Shown here piece after piece: positions 10,001-17,496 of a DNA stretch of 21,581 nt. The position numbers and the translations under genes were made by a program. Every line of letters starts with the position of its first letter. The stretch's first letter is position 1. The notes beneath the pieces were generated by a model, which saw nothing but the letters and a program-made list of their open reading frames with translations, was not told the DNA's origin and made no database searches. The DNA lies in the IMG/VR virus record IMGVR_UViG_3300030101_001383, positions 1-21,581 of that record; one strand, 5' to 3'. The stretch is from a virus.

Positions 10001-11249
10001 ATTACCTTACAGTTGGAGAGTTTTACAAAAAGATGAAAATGGATCAATTATAAGAGGTGATAATGGTCTTCCTAATTATGAATATATAGATCTACTTTCT
10101 CGAATGGAACCTATTGGCTCACTCTATATGATTGCAGGTGATATGGAATACTGTAATGATTTTATGGCGGATGAAGACTATAAAAATGCTGCTCAATGTC
10201 ATACTGCTTTGCTCTCAAGAAACTTAAACAATAAATATATGATTCAGAATCTTGCACAAGCTATTGATTTAACAAGTGATGTAGGAGCTTTAAGAAGATT
10301 TTATCAAGTTCCAGCTAACTATATAACAAGCATTACTAACTACCCTGCTTCTATGCTTCGAAGTATTAAAAGAGCTAGAGGTGAAGAATGGTATGACGAA
10401 ATGACACAAAGAATGTACAAAGGCAGATTTCCTAAACGTAAAACAAAATTTACTAAAGGTGATTTACAGCCACAAGTCGAAAGGCAAGCTGATAAAGGTC
10501 AATACTCAGACGCTGAGAACATTGCAGGTTATGAGTTTGAAGGTAATGATTTAGGTAGTTTGATGAATGAAAATAACCCATTTCAAGATTTAAATACTTT
10601 TGGCTTAGTGTTAATGAGAAATTATCAAGATACATTACAAGGTTTTAGTGCTGATCTTGCTCCTATAAAAAGCATGACTACAGGTAAATTAGCAGAATAC
10701 CCAGAAGGATTATTTGGTATTAACTTTGGGAATCCATTCAAATACAGAAAAGAAAATGATAATCCTCAAGATGAATATCTAAGAAGAATACAATTTAAAT
10801 TAGTACCTCCAAGTGATGTAATACCATTTGGTAAAAGAGGTTTTGTTGGTGTAAACTTAACCACCCCAGAATATAACGATCTTAAGAGACTTATTCCCGA
10901 CATACCTCTTAACCCTCGCACAGGAAAATTTGATACTAAAAACGGTATTAGATTTCCAGAAGCTTTGTTAGAACTTTCAAGAAGAAAGAAAAATATAGAA
11001 ATGCTTAAACTTATTGAAAGTGATACCTCTGGTTCTATAGACGCACAAGCCACTTTAAAAAAGAAACAGTTATTTTTAAAAGAATTACAAAGTGAAGCAA
11101 GAAAAATTTACAGTGCATATAAAGAAGCAGCAGTTGAATATTACAAAGAGAATTTATTAGATGAAGATAAGAAGACTATGGCAGAAAATGAGCTTAGAAG
11201 AGGTACTAACGATATACTAAAAACATTGGAAGGCATTAATCTTAATTAA
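7050..11249 (+). CDS. Large internal virion protein (T7 gp16-like)
   Basis: This 1399-aa protein is about the length of T7 gp16 (1318 aa) and sits directly between the gp15-like and fibre genes. By analogy it is the core protein ejected first, crossing the inner membrane and pulling in DNA. I see no lytic transglycosylase motif at its N-terminus, unlike T7. A Gly/Ala-rich hydrophobic stretch lies at about 125-190, a Pro/Gly-rich linker at about 346-370, and a conserved hydrophobic segment at about 631-678 (LLTAPETHVVNIVGSLMNVA). A region rich in Pro, Gly and hydrophobic residues near SPLKPIVPFVTTPINIGKHV is typical of marine podoviral core proteins. The C-terminal 150 residues are charged and helical. 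Assignment rests on size, order and general character. Confidence 0.82.
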   Translation: MTDSNLSPENEKLKNTGIRDIPRVLREKLFEQSGAVMFPEQITPDVVKKSQKSQEQLFEAKTEEDQRFFRAMGAGLLDIPNEIKNISDWAMGNPYDPDQLINLKAAGVEKDGDKDDAFYNLIKFSTGFLLPYGGFTKGLTKAGKAVQGIKGIKAIKNVKYADKVATGAKWFTAGAAADFVGIDAYDENLFNFMMGVENPIINNGFVKPFFEYLAAPERPSEGDPSNFGEAKLKQLYSGAVFGELIGGGFVVGSKLAPKAGRALAEGAEQAVDAVTGGPKILNQNQMRDRTIKLFKDIKKDPTRRNYFLSQKKRIDNANLVGSEEFSDEFKEVLDNVPDLNETVGSAGGTKPPRKPPAGSGAGADIPDDGLPLLKSKPNPNVWGVEGDPDVLKITSDMWEATGKALNRVTIPDDFSVEAASAMGYDYLLPAVTKLAKLISPNAPEKHMRVLYLGAIKENKRLATEISKSMTSIEEAFLLGQKVPDELLTKWSGDVIDLIRLTGPAKTISSETAGTVRINQLIDAEPKNLAKTSVDEEVGTRPFGAPGGQTMADRVKQEKFRPTTKQLVEKAKKEITEKKAVPTKEELIEGLKGYIEGNDVDGLLGITRKVLAMQGDGKRLSKLVDGMTLKDRAGRGLRITNELFINSLLTAPETHVVNIVGSLMNVALGPLDLAAGAPIMETEMKARAVRELVKILNSTGENLKAAGKALWLDKNILDERRMFGQDQYERYALRMAGDNYFAKTVNLFGHGFRIPGRFMMAGDEFVKQAAFRSHLWGEFSEQATKRGLKGKSWGIYVRSNFDEVIDIVNKQSIREGTDEYILDAYTRALDYAADRTFTEELGKGFFMNGMGSKRTKEIANILKSSPLKPIVPFVTTPINIGKHVLRRTPMTGMIPGNPFPIQLPGLSPKFNMSFGRILKEHNDRLMSDDLATAYRANGEATVGGAIWAYFITLAAARHDPEAELALIGGGHHNRWLREGEKRTDELPYSWRVLQKDENGSIIRGDNGLPNYEYIDLLSRMEPIGSLYMIAGDMEYCNDFMADEDYKNAAQCHTALLSRNLNNKYMIQNLAQAIDLTSDVGALRRFYQVPANYITSITNYPASMLRSIKRARGEEWYDEMTQRMYKGRFPKRKTKFTKGDLQPQVERQADKGQYSDAENIAGYEFEGNDLGSLMNENNPFQDLNTFGLVLMRNYQDTLQGFSADLAPIKSMTTGKLAEYPEGLFGINFGNPFKYRKENDNPQDEYLRRIQFKLVPPSDVIPFGKRGFVGVNLTTPEYNDLKRLIPDIPLNPRTGKFDTKNGIRFPEALLELSRRKKNIEMLKLIESDTSGSIDAQATLKKKQLFLKELQSEARKIYSAYKEAAVEYYKENLLDEDKKTMAENELRRGTNDILKTLEGINLN

Positions 11250-11251
11250 CT

Positions 11252-14200
11252 ATGGCTACTAACACTGCTGCATCTTTTACAAACCATACTGGTAATGGTA
11301 CTGCTGGTCCTTTCAGTATCTCCTTCTCCTATCTATCAGAAGCTGAAGTTGATGTTACGGTTGGTGGGGTCTTAAAAACCATAATCACTCATTACACATT
11401 TACTAGTGCTACACAGATAACATTTACCAGTGGTAATGAACCTGGTAATGGTGTTGCTATTAAATTTCAAAGAGATACCAATATAACTGCTAAAAAGGTA
11501 GATTTTAATGATGGTAGCGTTCTTACAGAATCAGATCTTGATACACAAAATGATCAGGTCTTATTTGCTCAACAGGAGATTTTAGATAAGTTAAGCGGTA
11601 TTGAAGAGAACGCTACAGCAGATCAGACAGATGCAGAGATAAGAACTGCTGTAGGTAATGCAACTGATAGTAATGTCTTTACCGATGCTGATCATAGTAA
11701 ATTAAATGCCATAGAAGCTTCTGCCACTGCCGATCAAACTAACGCAGAAATTAAAACAGCATATGAAGCAAACAGTGATACCAATGCTTTCACCGATGCA
11801 GAAAAAACAAAGCTATCAGGTATTGAAACATCAGCTACCGCAGATCAATCAGACAGTGAAATCAAAACAGCCTATGAAAGTAACAGTGATACCAACGCAT
11901 TTACTGATGCTGAGAAAACAAAACTATCAGGTATAGCTACTGGTGCTGAAGTAAACGTACAGTCCGACTTTAATGCTACTTCTGGTGATGCTGTAATTCT
12001 AAACAAACCAACAATACCTAGTTCTATAAATGACCTGTCAGATGTTAATACTTCTGGTGTGGCTAATGGAAAAATTCTTAAGTATGATTCTTCAACTTCT
12101 AAATTTATAATTGCAGATGATGATAATACAGGAGGAGGTGGAGGAGGTGGTTCTAGTACTTTTGTTGGCTTAAGTGATACTCCTGTAGCTTTTTCTGGTT
12201 CTGGTGGTAAAACTGTAAAGGTAAACGCTGCTGGTAACGCTCTTGAGTTTGTTACTGTATCTACTGATGTTGTTGACGATAGTTCACCACAACTTGCAGC
12301 AAACCTTGATGTTCAAACACATGAGATAACAACAAGCACTACTAACGGTAATCTAAAACTAAATCCTAATGGTACAGGTGTTGTTGAAATAAAAGGTGAT
12401 GGTACTTCTAGTGGTACAACAGGTGCAATACAGCTTAACTGCTCAAACAATAATCATGGTGTAAAAATACAGTCTCCACCACATTCTGCTGGTGCGACTT
12501 ATACTTTAACTCTTCCTAATAATGATGGTGATGCAGGTCAATTCTTAAAAACTGATGGTAGTGGTGTATTAAGTTTTGATTCTGTAGCAGCCCCTCAAGC
12601 TTTAACTGCTCCAAATGGTCAAACTAGAATATTAGTTGATAACACAGATATAAATATAGGTTTTGCACCTTTAAAATTTGATACTGACCCGAATAACACA
12701 TTCAATATTAAAATTCAAGGGCCAACTACATTAACTAAAAACAGTTCATTTACATTACCTGAAGATGGGTCTAACGGACAATTCTTAAAAACAAATGGTA
12801 GTGGTGTATTAAGTTTTGGAAATGTTGATGACGATAAAATTAGTGAAGGTAATACAGAAGCAGAAGTAGTTGATACTGGTTCTGATGGACACTTTAAAGT
12901 CACTACAGAAGGTACTGAAAAGTTTAGAGTCGCAGCAAATGGTAATGTCGGAATCGGTTCAAATTCACCATCAGAACTGTTACAGGTTTATGATGCGTCT
13001 GGTAATCCAACAATAAATGTAAGAGCTAATAATCAAAACACTGCTTCATTAAAACTTGAAAATGATGATGGTGATTGGACTATATCTTCTGGAACTTCTA
13101 GTTATCCTTTAAATTTTGCTGTTGGTGGCAGTAACAAATTAACAATACTAAATGATGGAAAAGTCGGTATTGGAGATACAACACCATCTACAGAGTTAGA
13201 AGTAAACGGAACAGTTACAGCAACATCTTATGCAGGCAATGGATCAGCCTTGACAGGTATTGCATCTGCTAATCGTAATCTAATAATTAACGGAGCATAT
13301 ACAATAAATCAAAGAGGAGTAACAGGAAATGGTTCATCTGGCTATCAAGTAGTTGATAGGTGGACAATGAGTGCTGGTGGATTAAATAATGCTATGCACC
13401 AATATCAAGTTGATATAACTGCTGGAGATTTACCTTATACAAAAGGATTTAGAAAAATGTATAGGTTAACAAATGATGGTCAAAATGCAGATGCAAATGA
13501 TTTTATACAAGCAGTTCAACATATAGAAGCACAAAATGTAGCAACAAGTGGCTGGAACTACGTTTCAAGTTCCAGTAACATAACTCTTTCTTTTTATGTA
13601 AGAGCAAGTGTAACACAAACTTATCATGGTTATTTACAAACACTTGATGGAACAAATAAAACAAATTCTTTTTCTTTTGCTTTAACGGCTAATGATTGGA
13701 CAAAAGTAACAAAAACTTTTTCTGGCAATTCTGGGATAACTATAAATAATGATAATGGTGCAGGATTAACAGTTCATTTTACTCCTTTTATGGGTACAGA
13801 CTTTACAGCGAGTAGTGTTACTGATGGTGCATGGCAAACTTATGCTTCAGGTGCAAGAACAAAAGATCAAGTTGGTAATTGGATGACTACAGCTTATTCA
13901 ACATTTGAAATTACAGGAGTTCAACTAGAAGTAGGCAGCGTGGCAACAGATTTTGAGCATAGGTCATTCGGTCAGGAGCTTGCTTTATGTCAGAGGTATT
14001 TTTATCAATTGTCTAAACAAGGTAGCACTTCTGAAGTTTCAAACGCTCCTATAGGACTTGGTAATTATGATAATAGTAGTAATTTTCAAGCAATTATTCC
14101 TTTTCCTGTAACGATGAGAAATAACCCAAGTCTTATATCAAGTGATACAGCAAACGGTTTTTATGTAAGAAGAGAAGGTAGTGCAGATTTTGTCGATAAT

Positions 14201-14335
14201 TTCACTTTGTCTTACTCTACAAAAAATTGTGCCAGAATTTTTAATAATACTGATGTATCTGGCTCTGCTGGTGTTGCTGGTAATATACTACAAGAAACTG
14301 GCGATTCAAATCTTGCCTTTAATGCGGAGCTTTAA
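11252..14335 (+). CDS. Tail fibre protein with T7 gp17-type N-terminus
   Basis: The 1027-aa fibre starts with a T7 gp17-like attachment domain (residues 1 to about 115: SFTNHTGNGTAGPFSISFSY, then V-I-KFQR-T). Three copies of a 37-residue repeat follow (123-159, 160-196, 197-233) with the core ATADQ(T/S)-EI-TAYE-NSDTNAFTDAEKTKLSGI, a widespread fibre-shaft module. A Gly7 hinge is at 294-300, and two GQFLKT-GSGVLSF blocks and a GNVGIG / GKVGIGD pair mark further shaft elements. From residue 674 (NRNLIINGAYTINQRG) to about 919 (FEHRSFGQELALCQRY) lies a beta-sandwich, carbohydrate-binding-like module common in phage tip proteins. The last 100 residues are probably the receptor-binding tip. It should bind host surface glycans. 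Confidence 0.9.
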   Translation: MATNTAASFTNHTGNGTAGPFSISFSYLSEAEVDVTVGGVLKTIITHYTFTSATQITFTSGNEPGNGVAIKFQRDTNITAKKVDFNDGSVLTESDLDTQNDQVLFAQQEILDKLSGIEENATADQTDAEIRTAVGNATDSNVFTDADHSKLNAIEASATADQTNAEIKTAYEANSDTNAFTDAEKTKLSGIETSATADQSDSEIKTAYESNSDTNAFTDAEKTKLSGIATGAEVNVQSDFNATSGDAVILNKPTIPSSINDLSDVNTSGVANGKILKYDSSTSKFIIADDDNTGGGGGGGSSTFVGLSDTPVAFSGSGGKTVKVNAAGNALEFVTVSTDVVDDSSPQLAANLDVQTHEITTSTTNGNLKLNPNGTGVVEIKGDGTSSGTTGAIQLNCSNNNHGVKIQSPPHSAGATYTLTLPNNDGDAGQFLKTDGSGVLSFDSVAAPQALTAPNGQTRILVDNTDINIGFAPLKFDTDPNNTFNIKIQGPTTLTKNSSFTLPEDGSNGQFLKTNGSGVLSFGNVDDDKISEGNTEAEVVDTGSDGHFKVTTEGTEKFRVAANGNVGIGSNSPSELLQVYDASGNPTINVRANNQNTASLKLENDDGDWTISSGTSSYPLNFAVGGSNKLTILNDGKVGIGDTTPSTELEVNGTVTATSYAGNGSALTGIASANRNLIINGAYTINQRGVTGNGSSGYQVVDRWTMSAGGLNNAMHQYQVDITAGDLPYTKGFRKMYRLTNDGQNADANDFIQAVQHIEAQNVATSGWNYVSSSSNITLSFYVRASVTQTYHGYLQTLDGTNKTNSFSFALTANDWTKVTKTFSGNSGITINNDNGAGLTVHFTPFMGTDFTASSVTDGAWQTYASGARTKDQVGNWMTTAYSTFEITGVQLEVGSVATDFEHRSFGQELALCQRYFYQLSKQGSTSEVSNAPIGLGNYDNSSNFQAIIPFPVTMRNNPSLISSDTANGFYVRREGSADFVDNFTLSYSTKNCARIFNNTDVSGSAGVAGNILQETGDSNLAFNAEL

Positions 14336-14337
14336 CT

Positions 14338-14523
14338 ATGGCTAAATATAAAAAAATTGATGACACTTTTAATGGAAAAACTATAACTGTTTCAATTTTA
14401 AAAAAAGAAGATATACCTGCAAATACAAGAATAACCATTCCTTTAGACGAAGCAAACACCGATTATCAAGAATATCTTGAGTGGAAAGCTATAGACGGTA
14501 ACGAACCCGAAGCTGCTGATTAA
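14338..14523 (+). CDS. Small fibre-associated protein (possible fibre chaperone), 61 aa
   Basis: This gene starts 2 nt after the tail fibre stop, so it is very likely cotranslated with it. The end of the protein reads DEANTDYQEYLEWKAIDGNE, then PEAAD. The pattern N-x-DYQ-(E/Q)-(Y/F)-L-x-W---GN-PEPAD is common at the C-terminus of small proteins encoded just after phage fibre genes, some of which assist fibre assembly. The family link is from memory; the exact role is an inference from position. Confidence 0.65.
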   Translation: MAKYKKIDDTFNGKTITVSILKKEDIPANTRITIPLDEANTDYQEYLEWKAIDGNEPEAAD

Positions 14524-14559
14524 TTAACCTTCTCTTGCATCTGCCTAGTCATAAGGCTC

Positions 14560-14862
14560 ATGGTGACGTACAAGGGTGATAGACCTATAATTAGCAGTAA
14601 TGTAGCGAATGTCATTACTGACATAGCTCTAATTATTGCAAGTTTTATCATGTTTAACAAAGTCGCTAATGTCCTAAGTATAGTTTCCTTCGTTATGGTG
14701 GCAAGTATGAGTGGAGGTGCATACTTCGGTTATAGATATGTAACCTCAGAACAATTTAAAAGTAGAGTTATGAGTCAGATAATGAAAGAAGTACAAACAA
14801 TATTACCAGGACAAATTAATAAGAAATTACCCTCAGTTACAGGTAAGTCACTACCTTTCTAG
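14560..14862 (+). CDS. Small membrane protein, two predicted helices (holin-like candidate)
   Basis: The 100-aa product has two adjacent hydrophobic segments, about 17-33 and 37-59, with a short polar turn (N-K) between them. A basic tail that ends GKSLPF follows. T7 has its holin (17.5) just after the fibre gene, so size, topology and position make a holin possible, but no holin motif is visible. I recall similar small proteins in marine cyanophages annotated only as hypothetical. An AAGG lies 3 nt before the ATG, closer than usual. The stop overlaps the next GTG start as TAGTG. Confidence 0.7.
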   Translation: MVTYKGDRPIISSNVANVITDIALIIASFIMFNKVANVLSIVSFVMVASMSGGAYFGYRYVTSEQFKSRVMSQIMKEVQTILPGQINKKLPSVTGKSLPF

Positions 14863-15491
14863 TGGAAATCAGAGAGATAGGTATTCCAGAAATTGTTATA
14901 CCTGATGTATATATTCCACAAGTAATCTTACCGTCATTTGATGTACTTAATGTAGAAACTATCGGTTGTAAATATTATCATCGGGATACTAAAAATACAG
15001 GTAATAGAAACTTACTCATAGATGACCCTAATGGAGTAGTTAGTAACTGTCCATATCCATCTTTTATACCGATGAATTATCAGGCAGATCAACTTATAAT
15101 TACAGAAACAGCAGCACCTGTAGAAGAAGAACCTGCAAAATTACCAGAAGGTAAGCCACCCAAAGCAGAGATACCAAAAGATAAAAAAGATGAACCTATA
15201 GTTCCCCCCTGTCCTGATAAGAATGATCGCAGAATTGGTGAATATACTTCAGAAGCTCGTACTGAAAGGGTAAAATCATATAAAAGAGGTTCTGATGGCA
15301 TTGAATGTATCGCAGAATACGAACAAGTCACGTTCGTTGATTCCTTTCTACCTTCTCCTAGTGCTGCTCTTAACGTGGCTGCCATTAGCCTTATTGCTGC
15401 ATCATCACCTCTCTTATTAGGACTGATCAAAAGCGGTAGTAAAACACTCTTTAAAAAGATATTAGGTAAAAAGAAATCTACTTCTGATTAA
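14862..15491 (+). CDS. Pro-rich protein with C-terminal membrane anchor, 209 aa
   Basis: The start is GTG, overlapping the previous TAG by one base. Residues 7-24 hold a repeating I-P-x-x-x-I-P pattern (IPEIVIPDVYIPQVILP) that suggests a beta-solenoid-like or extended strand. Four Cys (36, 63, 117, 149) bracket a middle region, and residues 86-117 are rich in Pro, Glu and Lys. One hydrophobic helix (about 169-189) is followed by a strongly basic tail (KKILGKKKS), which would place that tail in the cytoplasm. I recall relatives in marine cyanophages without known function. It is probably translated with the preceding membrane protein. Its last 14 bp overlap, tail to tail, the end of the leftward gene. 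Confidence 0.7.
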   Translation: MEIREIGIPEIVIPDVYIPQVILPSFDVLNVETIGCKYYHRDTKNTGNRNLLIDDPNGVVSNCPYPSFIPMNYQADQLIITETAAPVEEEPAKLPEGKPPKAEIPKDKKDEPIVPPCPDKNDRRIGEYTSEARTERVKSYKRGSDGIECIAEYEQVTFVDSFLPSPSAALNVAAISLIAASSPLLLGLIKSGSKTLFKKILGKKKSTSD

Positions 15492-16191
15492 TCTCATGCT
15501 TATGTGGTATGACCTGTCCTGGTGGTACTGTAACCTTTATCCCTTCACAAATGGTTGCATACTGTCCTACGAACTGAACACCAAGCTTGGATTGCTCACC
15601 ACAGACCTTCAGACGAAACAGAGCAAGCTCTAACTCCATCTTCTTATGCAATAGCTCCTGATTCTTTATATTGACCTCTGTGGCCTTTAAACATAAGTCA
15701 GGTGCTTTACCTAACGGAATACTGATCTGTGCTGAAATCCCATAATTCAAGTTGTAGTTATCTTTTTCAAATCTTGGAGTTTCCTGCACATACTTTATAG
15801 CTCCAGTATCTTCGTCATATATATTTTGTCTAGTTACAGTTTCTTTTGGCCTATTAAATGACCAAGCATCTGTTACATAAGGAGTAATTGTAAGGCTAGG
15901 TGAAGAACAAACAATACCTTGTGACATACGAAACTGAGGAGTTGATTGAGGTGCAATCATCGTTGCGTTATTGTTCACTGTACCCTGTGCATTTGAGCTA
16001 GGACTTGCAACTGTTGTATTAGCCAAAACCCTTGCAGGGCAAAGGATTAGAGCTATTGCCCAAAGGTAGCTTCTACGGTTACGGTGGTTGTTGTATTTAT
16101 TGTTCTGTTGATTGTTGTTATTGTGTCTAATCCTGGTGAGATTATCGTTTCCTGTAAACTGAACGGAGATCCTTCTGTTACTATCTGCCAT
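15478..16191 (-). CDS. Secreted or outer-membrane-type protein, 237 aa from the first ATG; start uncertain
   Basis: From the ATG at 16191 the product has 237 residues. The first 43 are polar and rich in Asn and Arg, and lie entirely over the end of the upstream gene in another frame. A typical secretion signal only begins near residue 43 (LWAIALILCPARVLA, cleavage likely before N58). The mature part has four Cys and strand-like segments (SSPSLTITPYV, NYGISAQISIPLG), then a helical stretch (about 167-195) with LELALFRLKVCGE. The strand-then-helix pattern recalls cyanobacterial and cyanophage envelope proteins, from memory only. No in-frame ATG, GTG or TTG lies between residue 2 and the signal. 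Either the ATG is used and gives an unusually long n-region, or a non-standard start near 16065-16056 is used. Confidence 0.68.
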   Translation of the reverse strand: MADSNRRISVQFTGNDNLTRIRHNNNNQQNNKYNNHRNRRSYLWAIALILCPARVLANTTVASPSSNAQGTVNNNATMIAPQSTPQFRMSQGIVCSSPSLTITPYVTDAWSFNRPKETVTRQNIYDEDTGAIKYVQETPRFEKDNYNLNYGISAQISIPLGKAPDLCLKATEVNIKNQELLHKKMELELALFRLKVCGEQSKLGVQFVGQYATICEGIKVTVPPGQVIPHKHEINQK

Positions 16192-16490
16192 CTAGGAACA
16201 CTCTCCAAAGTAGGACTTGTAAACGAGAAGTTGACGTTATTAATTGTTTGAGTTGCGTCTGATTGTGGTGTCGGGTTGATATAACCATTTTCATCATTGC
16301 TTTTTATATTATTCCCACTCGCAGAATATGTATAACCTGTACGGTATTGATGGCTTGTGATCGTTTCATTAATAATACTCTGGGATGTAGAATTAGTGGT
16401 TTGACTACCAGTACGAAAGGTAGGCACAACAGGGTTTGCAAGGGTTCTTGCTGGTATTAATATTATTATTAGCAAAAACCATTTAGTCAA
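16053..16490 (-). CDS. Secreted protein with signal peptide, paralogue of its upstream neighbour, 145 aa
   Basis: The product begins with a clear signal peptide, MTKWFLLIIILIPARTLA, with cleavage likely before NPVV. The start is TTG at 16490, overlapping the end of the upstream gene by 8 nt; the only nearby ATG (16482) is in another frame. The mature part is Ser/Thr/Asn-rich. It shares an ordered set of blocks with the upstream 171-aa protein: YTYSASGNNI against TYSLSGNNI, EGSPFSLQETI against AGSAFSLTESV, and a Thr/Val C-terminal strand (TTTTVTV against TTVTITI). The two are therefore diverged tandem duplicates. Function unknown; export to the periplasm or cell surface is likely. Confidence 0.7.
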   Translation of the reverse strand: MTKWFLLIIILIPARTLANPVVPTFRTGSQTTNSTSQSIINETITSHQYRTGYTYSASGNNIKSNDENGYINPTPQSDATQTINNVNFSFTSPTLESVPRWQIVTEGSPFSLQETIISPGLDTITTINRTINTTTTVTVEATFGQ

Positions 16491-16998
16491 TGGTGATCGT
16501 TACAGTTGTTTGTCCAATACAGCTAGTACCACTACCCCCTGCTGTGCAAGTATGCACTCCGCTACTTAAACTCGTCATGCCGAGATTTGATGCGGTACCT
16601 CCGCTTCCCACTGTGGTTTGTCCAGATAAATGAGGTAAAGCAGAAATTCCTGACGATGGTGTTATCGCAGATGGTGTTGCATCACCTATAGTTACTGATT
16701 CTGTCAAACTAAATGCTGACCCTGCACTTGTAATTGCCTTGTCAGTTTGAATCAAAGCTGGAACGCCAGCAGTTAACGATCCAACATTTAATCCACCGAT
16801 AGCTCCAGAGGTTGTAGATCCTCCAGATGTCACGCTAGGAGTAATATTATTACCTGATAATGAATAAGTAGTTCCAAGTTTATTTGTAACGCTATAAGGC
16901 ATATCTACAGTAATCTGTGCAGATGTTGTGAACTTCTGTGTTATATCAGCAAAAGTTGCTGTTGGTAGTAATAAAAGCAGTGGTAAAAACTTCTTCAT
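16483..16998 (-). CDS. Secreted low-complexity protein with signal peptide, 171 aa
   Basis: A classic signal peptide, MKKFLPLLLLLPTATFA, should be cleaved before DITQ. The mature protein (about 154 aa) is very rich in Gly, Ser, Thr and Ala, with only two Cys (CTAGGSGTSC near the end) that could form a disulfide. It has beta-rich low-complexity character and shares motifs with the following 145-aa protein. The ATG overlaps the stop of the upstream gene by 4 nt (ATGA), so the leftward genes are translationally coupled. I cannot assign a function; a surface or envelope role is plausible. Confidence 0.75.
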   Translation of the reverse strand: MKKFLPLLLLLPTATFADITQKFTTSAQITVDMPYSVTNKLGTTYSLSGNNITPSVTSGGSTTSGAIGGLNVGSLTAGVPALIQTDKAITSAGSAFSLTESVTIGDATPSAITPSSGISALPHLSGQTTVGSGGTASNLGMTSLSSGVHTCTAGGSGTSCIGQTTVTITID

Positions 16999-17381
16999 TT
17001 TCTTGTGTTGTCTGGGTCGACTATTAATTTTATAGGTGTATCTATTCTAACTAACTGTGTACTACCTAACACTTCCTGTAATTCAGCTTTCACTGTCTTA
17101 CCATTCTTACCTTTCTCACCACCTTTCTGTGTAATACTAGCTCCAAAAGAACTTGCAAGCCCTACGAAGACCGAAGCGATAAAGGTCGGATCTATCTTCT
17201 GCTGCGGTATTCCTAGTTTTGATAAATCCAAGTATGAAAGGCTTAACATCGCAGTAGCCCAAGTCAACAAAATTAATCGAACAGCCAGTGATACAAATTC
17301 AAACTGTTCCTCTCTATCAGGTACTGCTTGCTGTAACTTGAACCATACACTTTTTTTCTGTTCCTTTGGTTGTTCTGCCAT
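16995..17381 (-). CDS. Two-helix membrane protein heading the leftward operon, 128 aa
   Basis: This is the first gene of the leftward cluster. It has a charged N-terminus, two hydrophobic segments at about 29-49 (FVSLAVRLILLTWATAMLSL) and 67-84 (FIASVFVGLASSFGASI), then a basic Gly/Lys-rich stretch (QKGGEKGKNGK) and a C-terminal cytoplasmic-looking domain of about 30 residues. Small size with two segments fits a holin or holin-like protein, but this is not diagnostic. No Shine-Dalgarno is visible before the ATG. A terminator-like hairpin ends about 20 nt upstream of it. Confidence 0.7.
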   Translation of the reverse strand: MAEQPKEQKKSVWFKLQQAVPDREEQFEFVSLAVRLILLTWATAMLSLSYLDLSKLGIPQQKIDPTFIASVFVGLASSFGASITQKGGEKGKNGKTVKAELQEVLGSTQLVRIDTPIKLIVDPDNTRK

Positions 17382-17398
17382 AGCGTTTTATTAAAAGA

Positions 17399-17449
17399 AA
17401 AGCCCTTTATGGGGAATAGGGCTTATTGACTTGTGTGAGGAGTCAAGCC
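17399..17449 (-). promoter_or_regulatory. Leader with two competing hairpins (attenuator-like), leftward
   Basis: Read leftward, the first possible hairpin pairs AGTCAAGCC (17441-17449) with GGCTT...GACT (17420-17431, three bases bulged). The second pairs AAGCCCT (17400-17406) with AGGGCTT (17418-17424) and is followed on the minus strand by TTTTCTTTT, like an intrinsic terminator. Both need bases 17420-17424, so they exclude each other. This is the shape of an antiterminator/terminator pair just ahead of the leftward operon. The alternative is a plain terminator for leftward transcripts coming from beyond 17460. Confidence 0.45.
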
Positions 17450-17461
17450 AAAATTAGCAAA

Positions 17462-17490
17462 TATATACATAATTGGAAAGTATATAACAA
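17462..17490 (-). promoter_or_regulatory. Possible sigma70-type promoter for the leftward operon
   Basis: On the minus strand, TTGTTA (17490-17485) is followed after 17 bp by TATATA (17467-17462) in a very AT-rich stretch. Transcription would start near 17455 and run through the two-hairpin leader into the four-gene cluster. The match to the consensus is moderate and the region is low in complexity. Confidence 0.35.
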
Positions 17491-17496
17491 AACCCT

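Noticed and set aside
16053-16191. Programmed -1 frameshift fusing the 145-aa and 237-aa leftward proteins
   Set aside because: The frames would require -1 slippage, but no X-XXY-YYZ heptamer in the right register exists in the overlap; CTTTGGG near the end would leave mismatched tRNAs. Each protein has its own signal peptide, which also argues for separate products.
17005-17394. Rightward ORF of 129 aa opposite the leftward membrane protein gene
   Set aside because: The minus-strand product has a sensible membrane topology and ATGA coupling with its neighbour. The plus-strand translation is Cys/Ser/Phe-rich with no coherent pattern.
17426-17454. Rightward promoter TTGACT with a -10 near CAAAAT for the 53-aa gene
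   Set aside because: The -10 match is poor at the 17-bp spacing, and the TTGACT is better explained as an arm of the leader hairpin.
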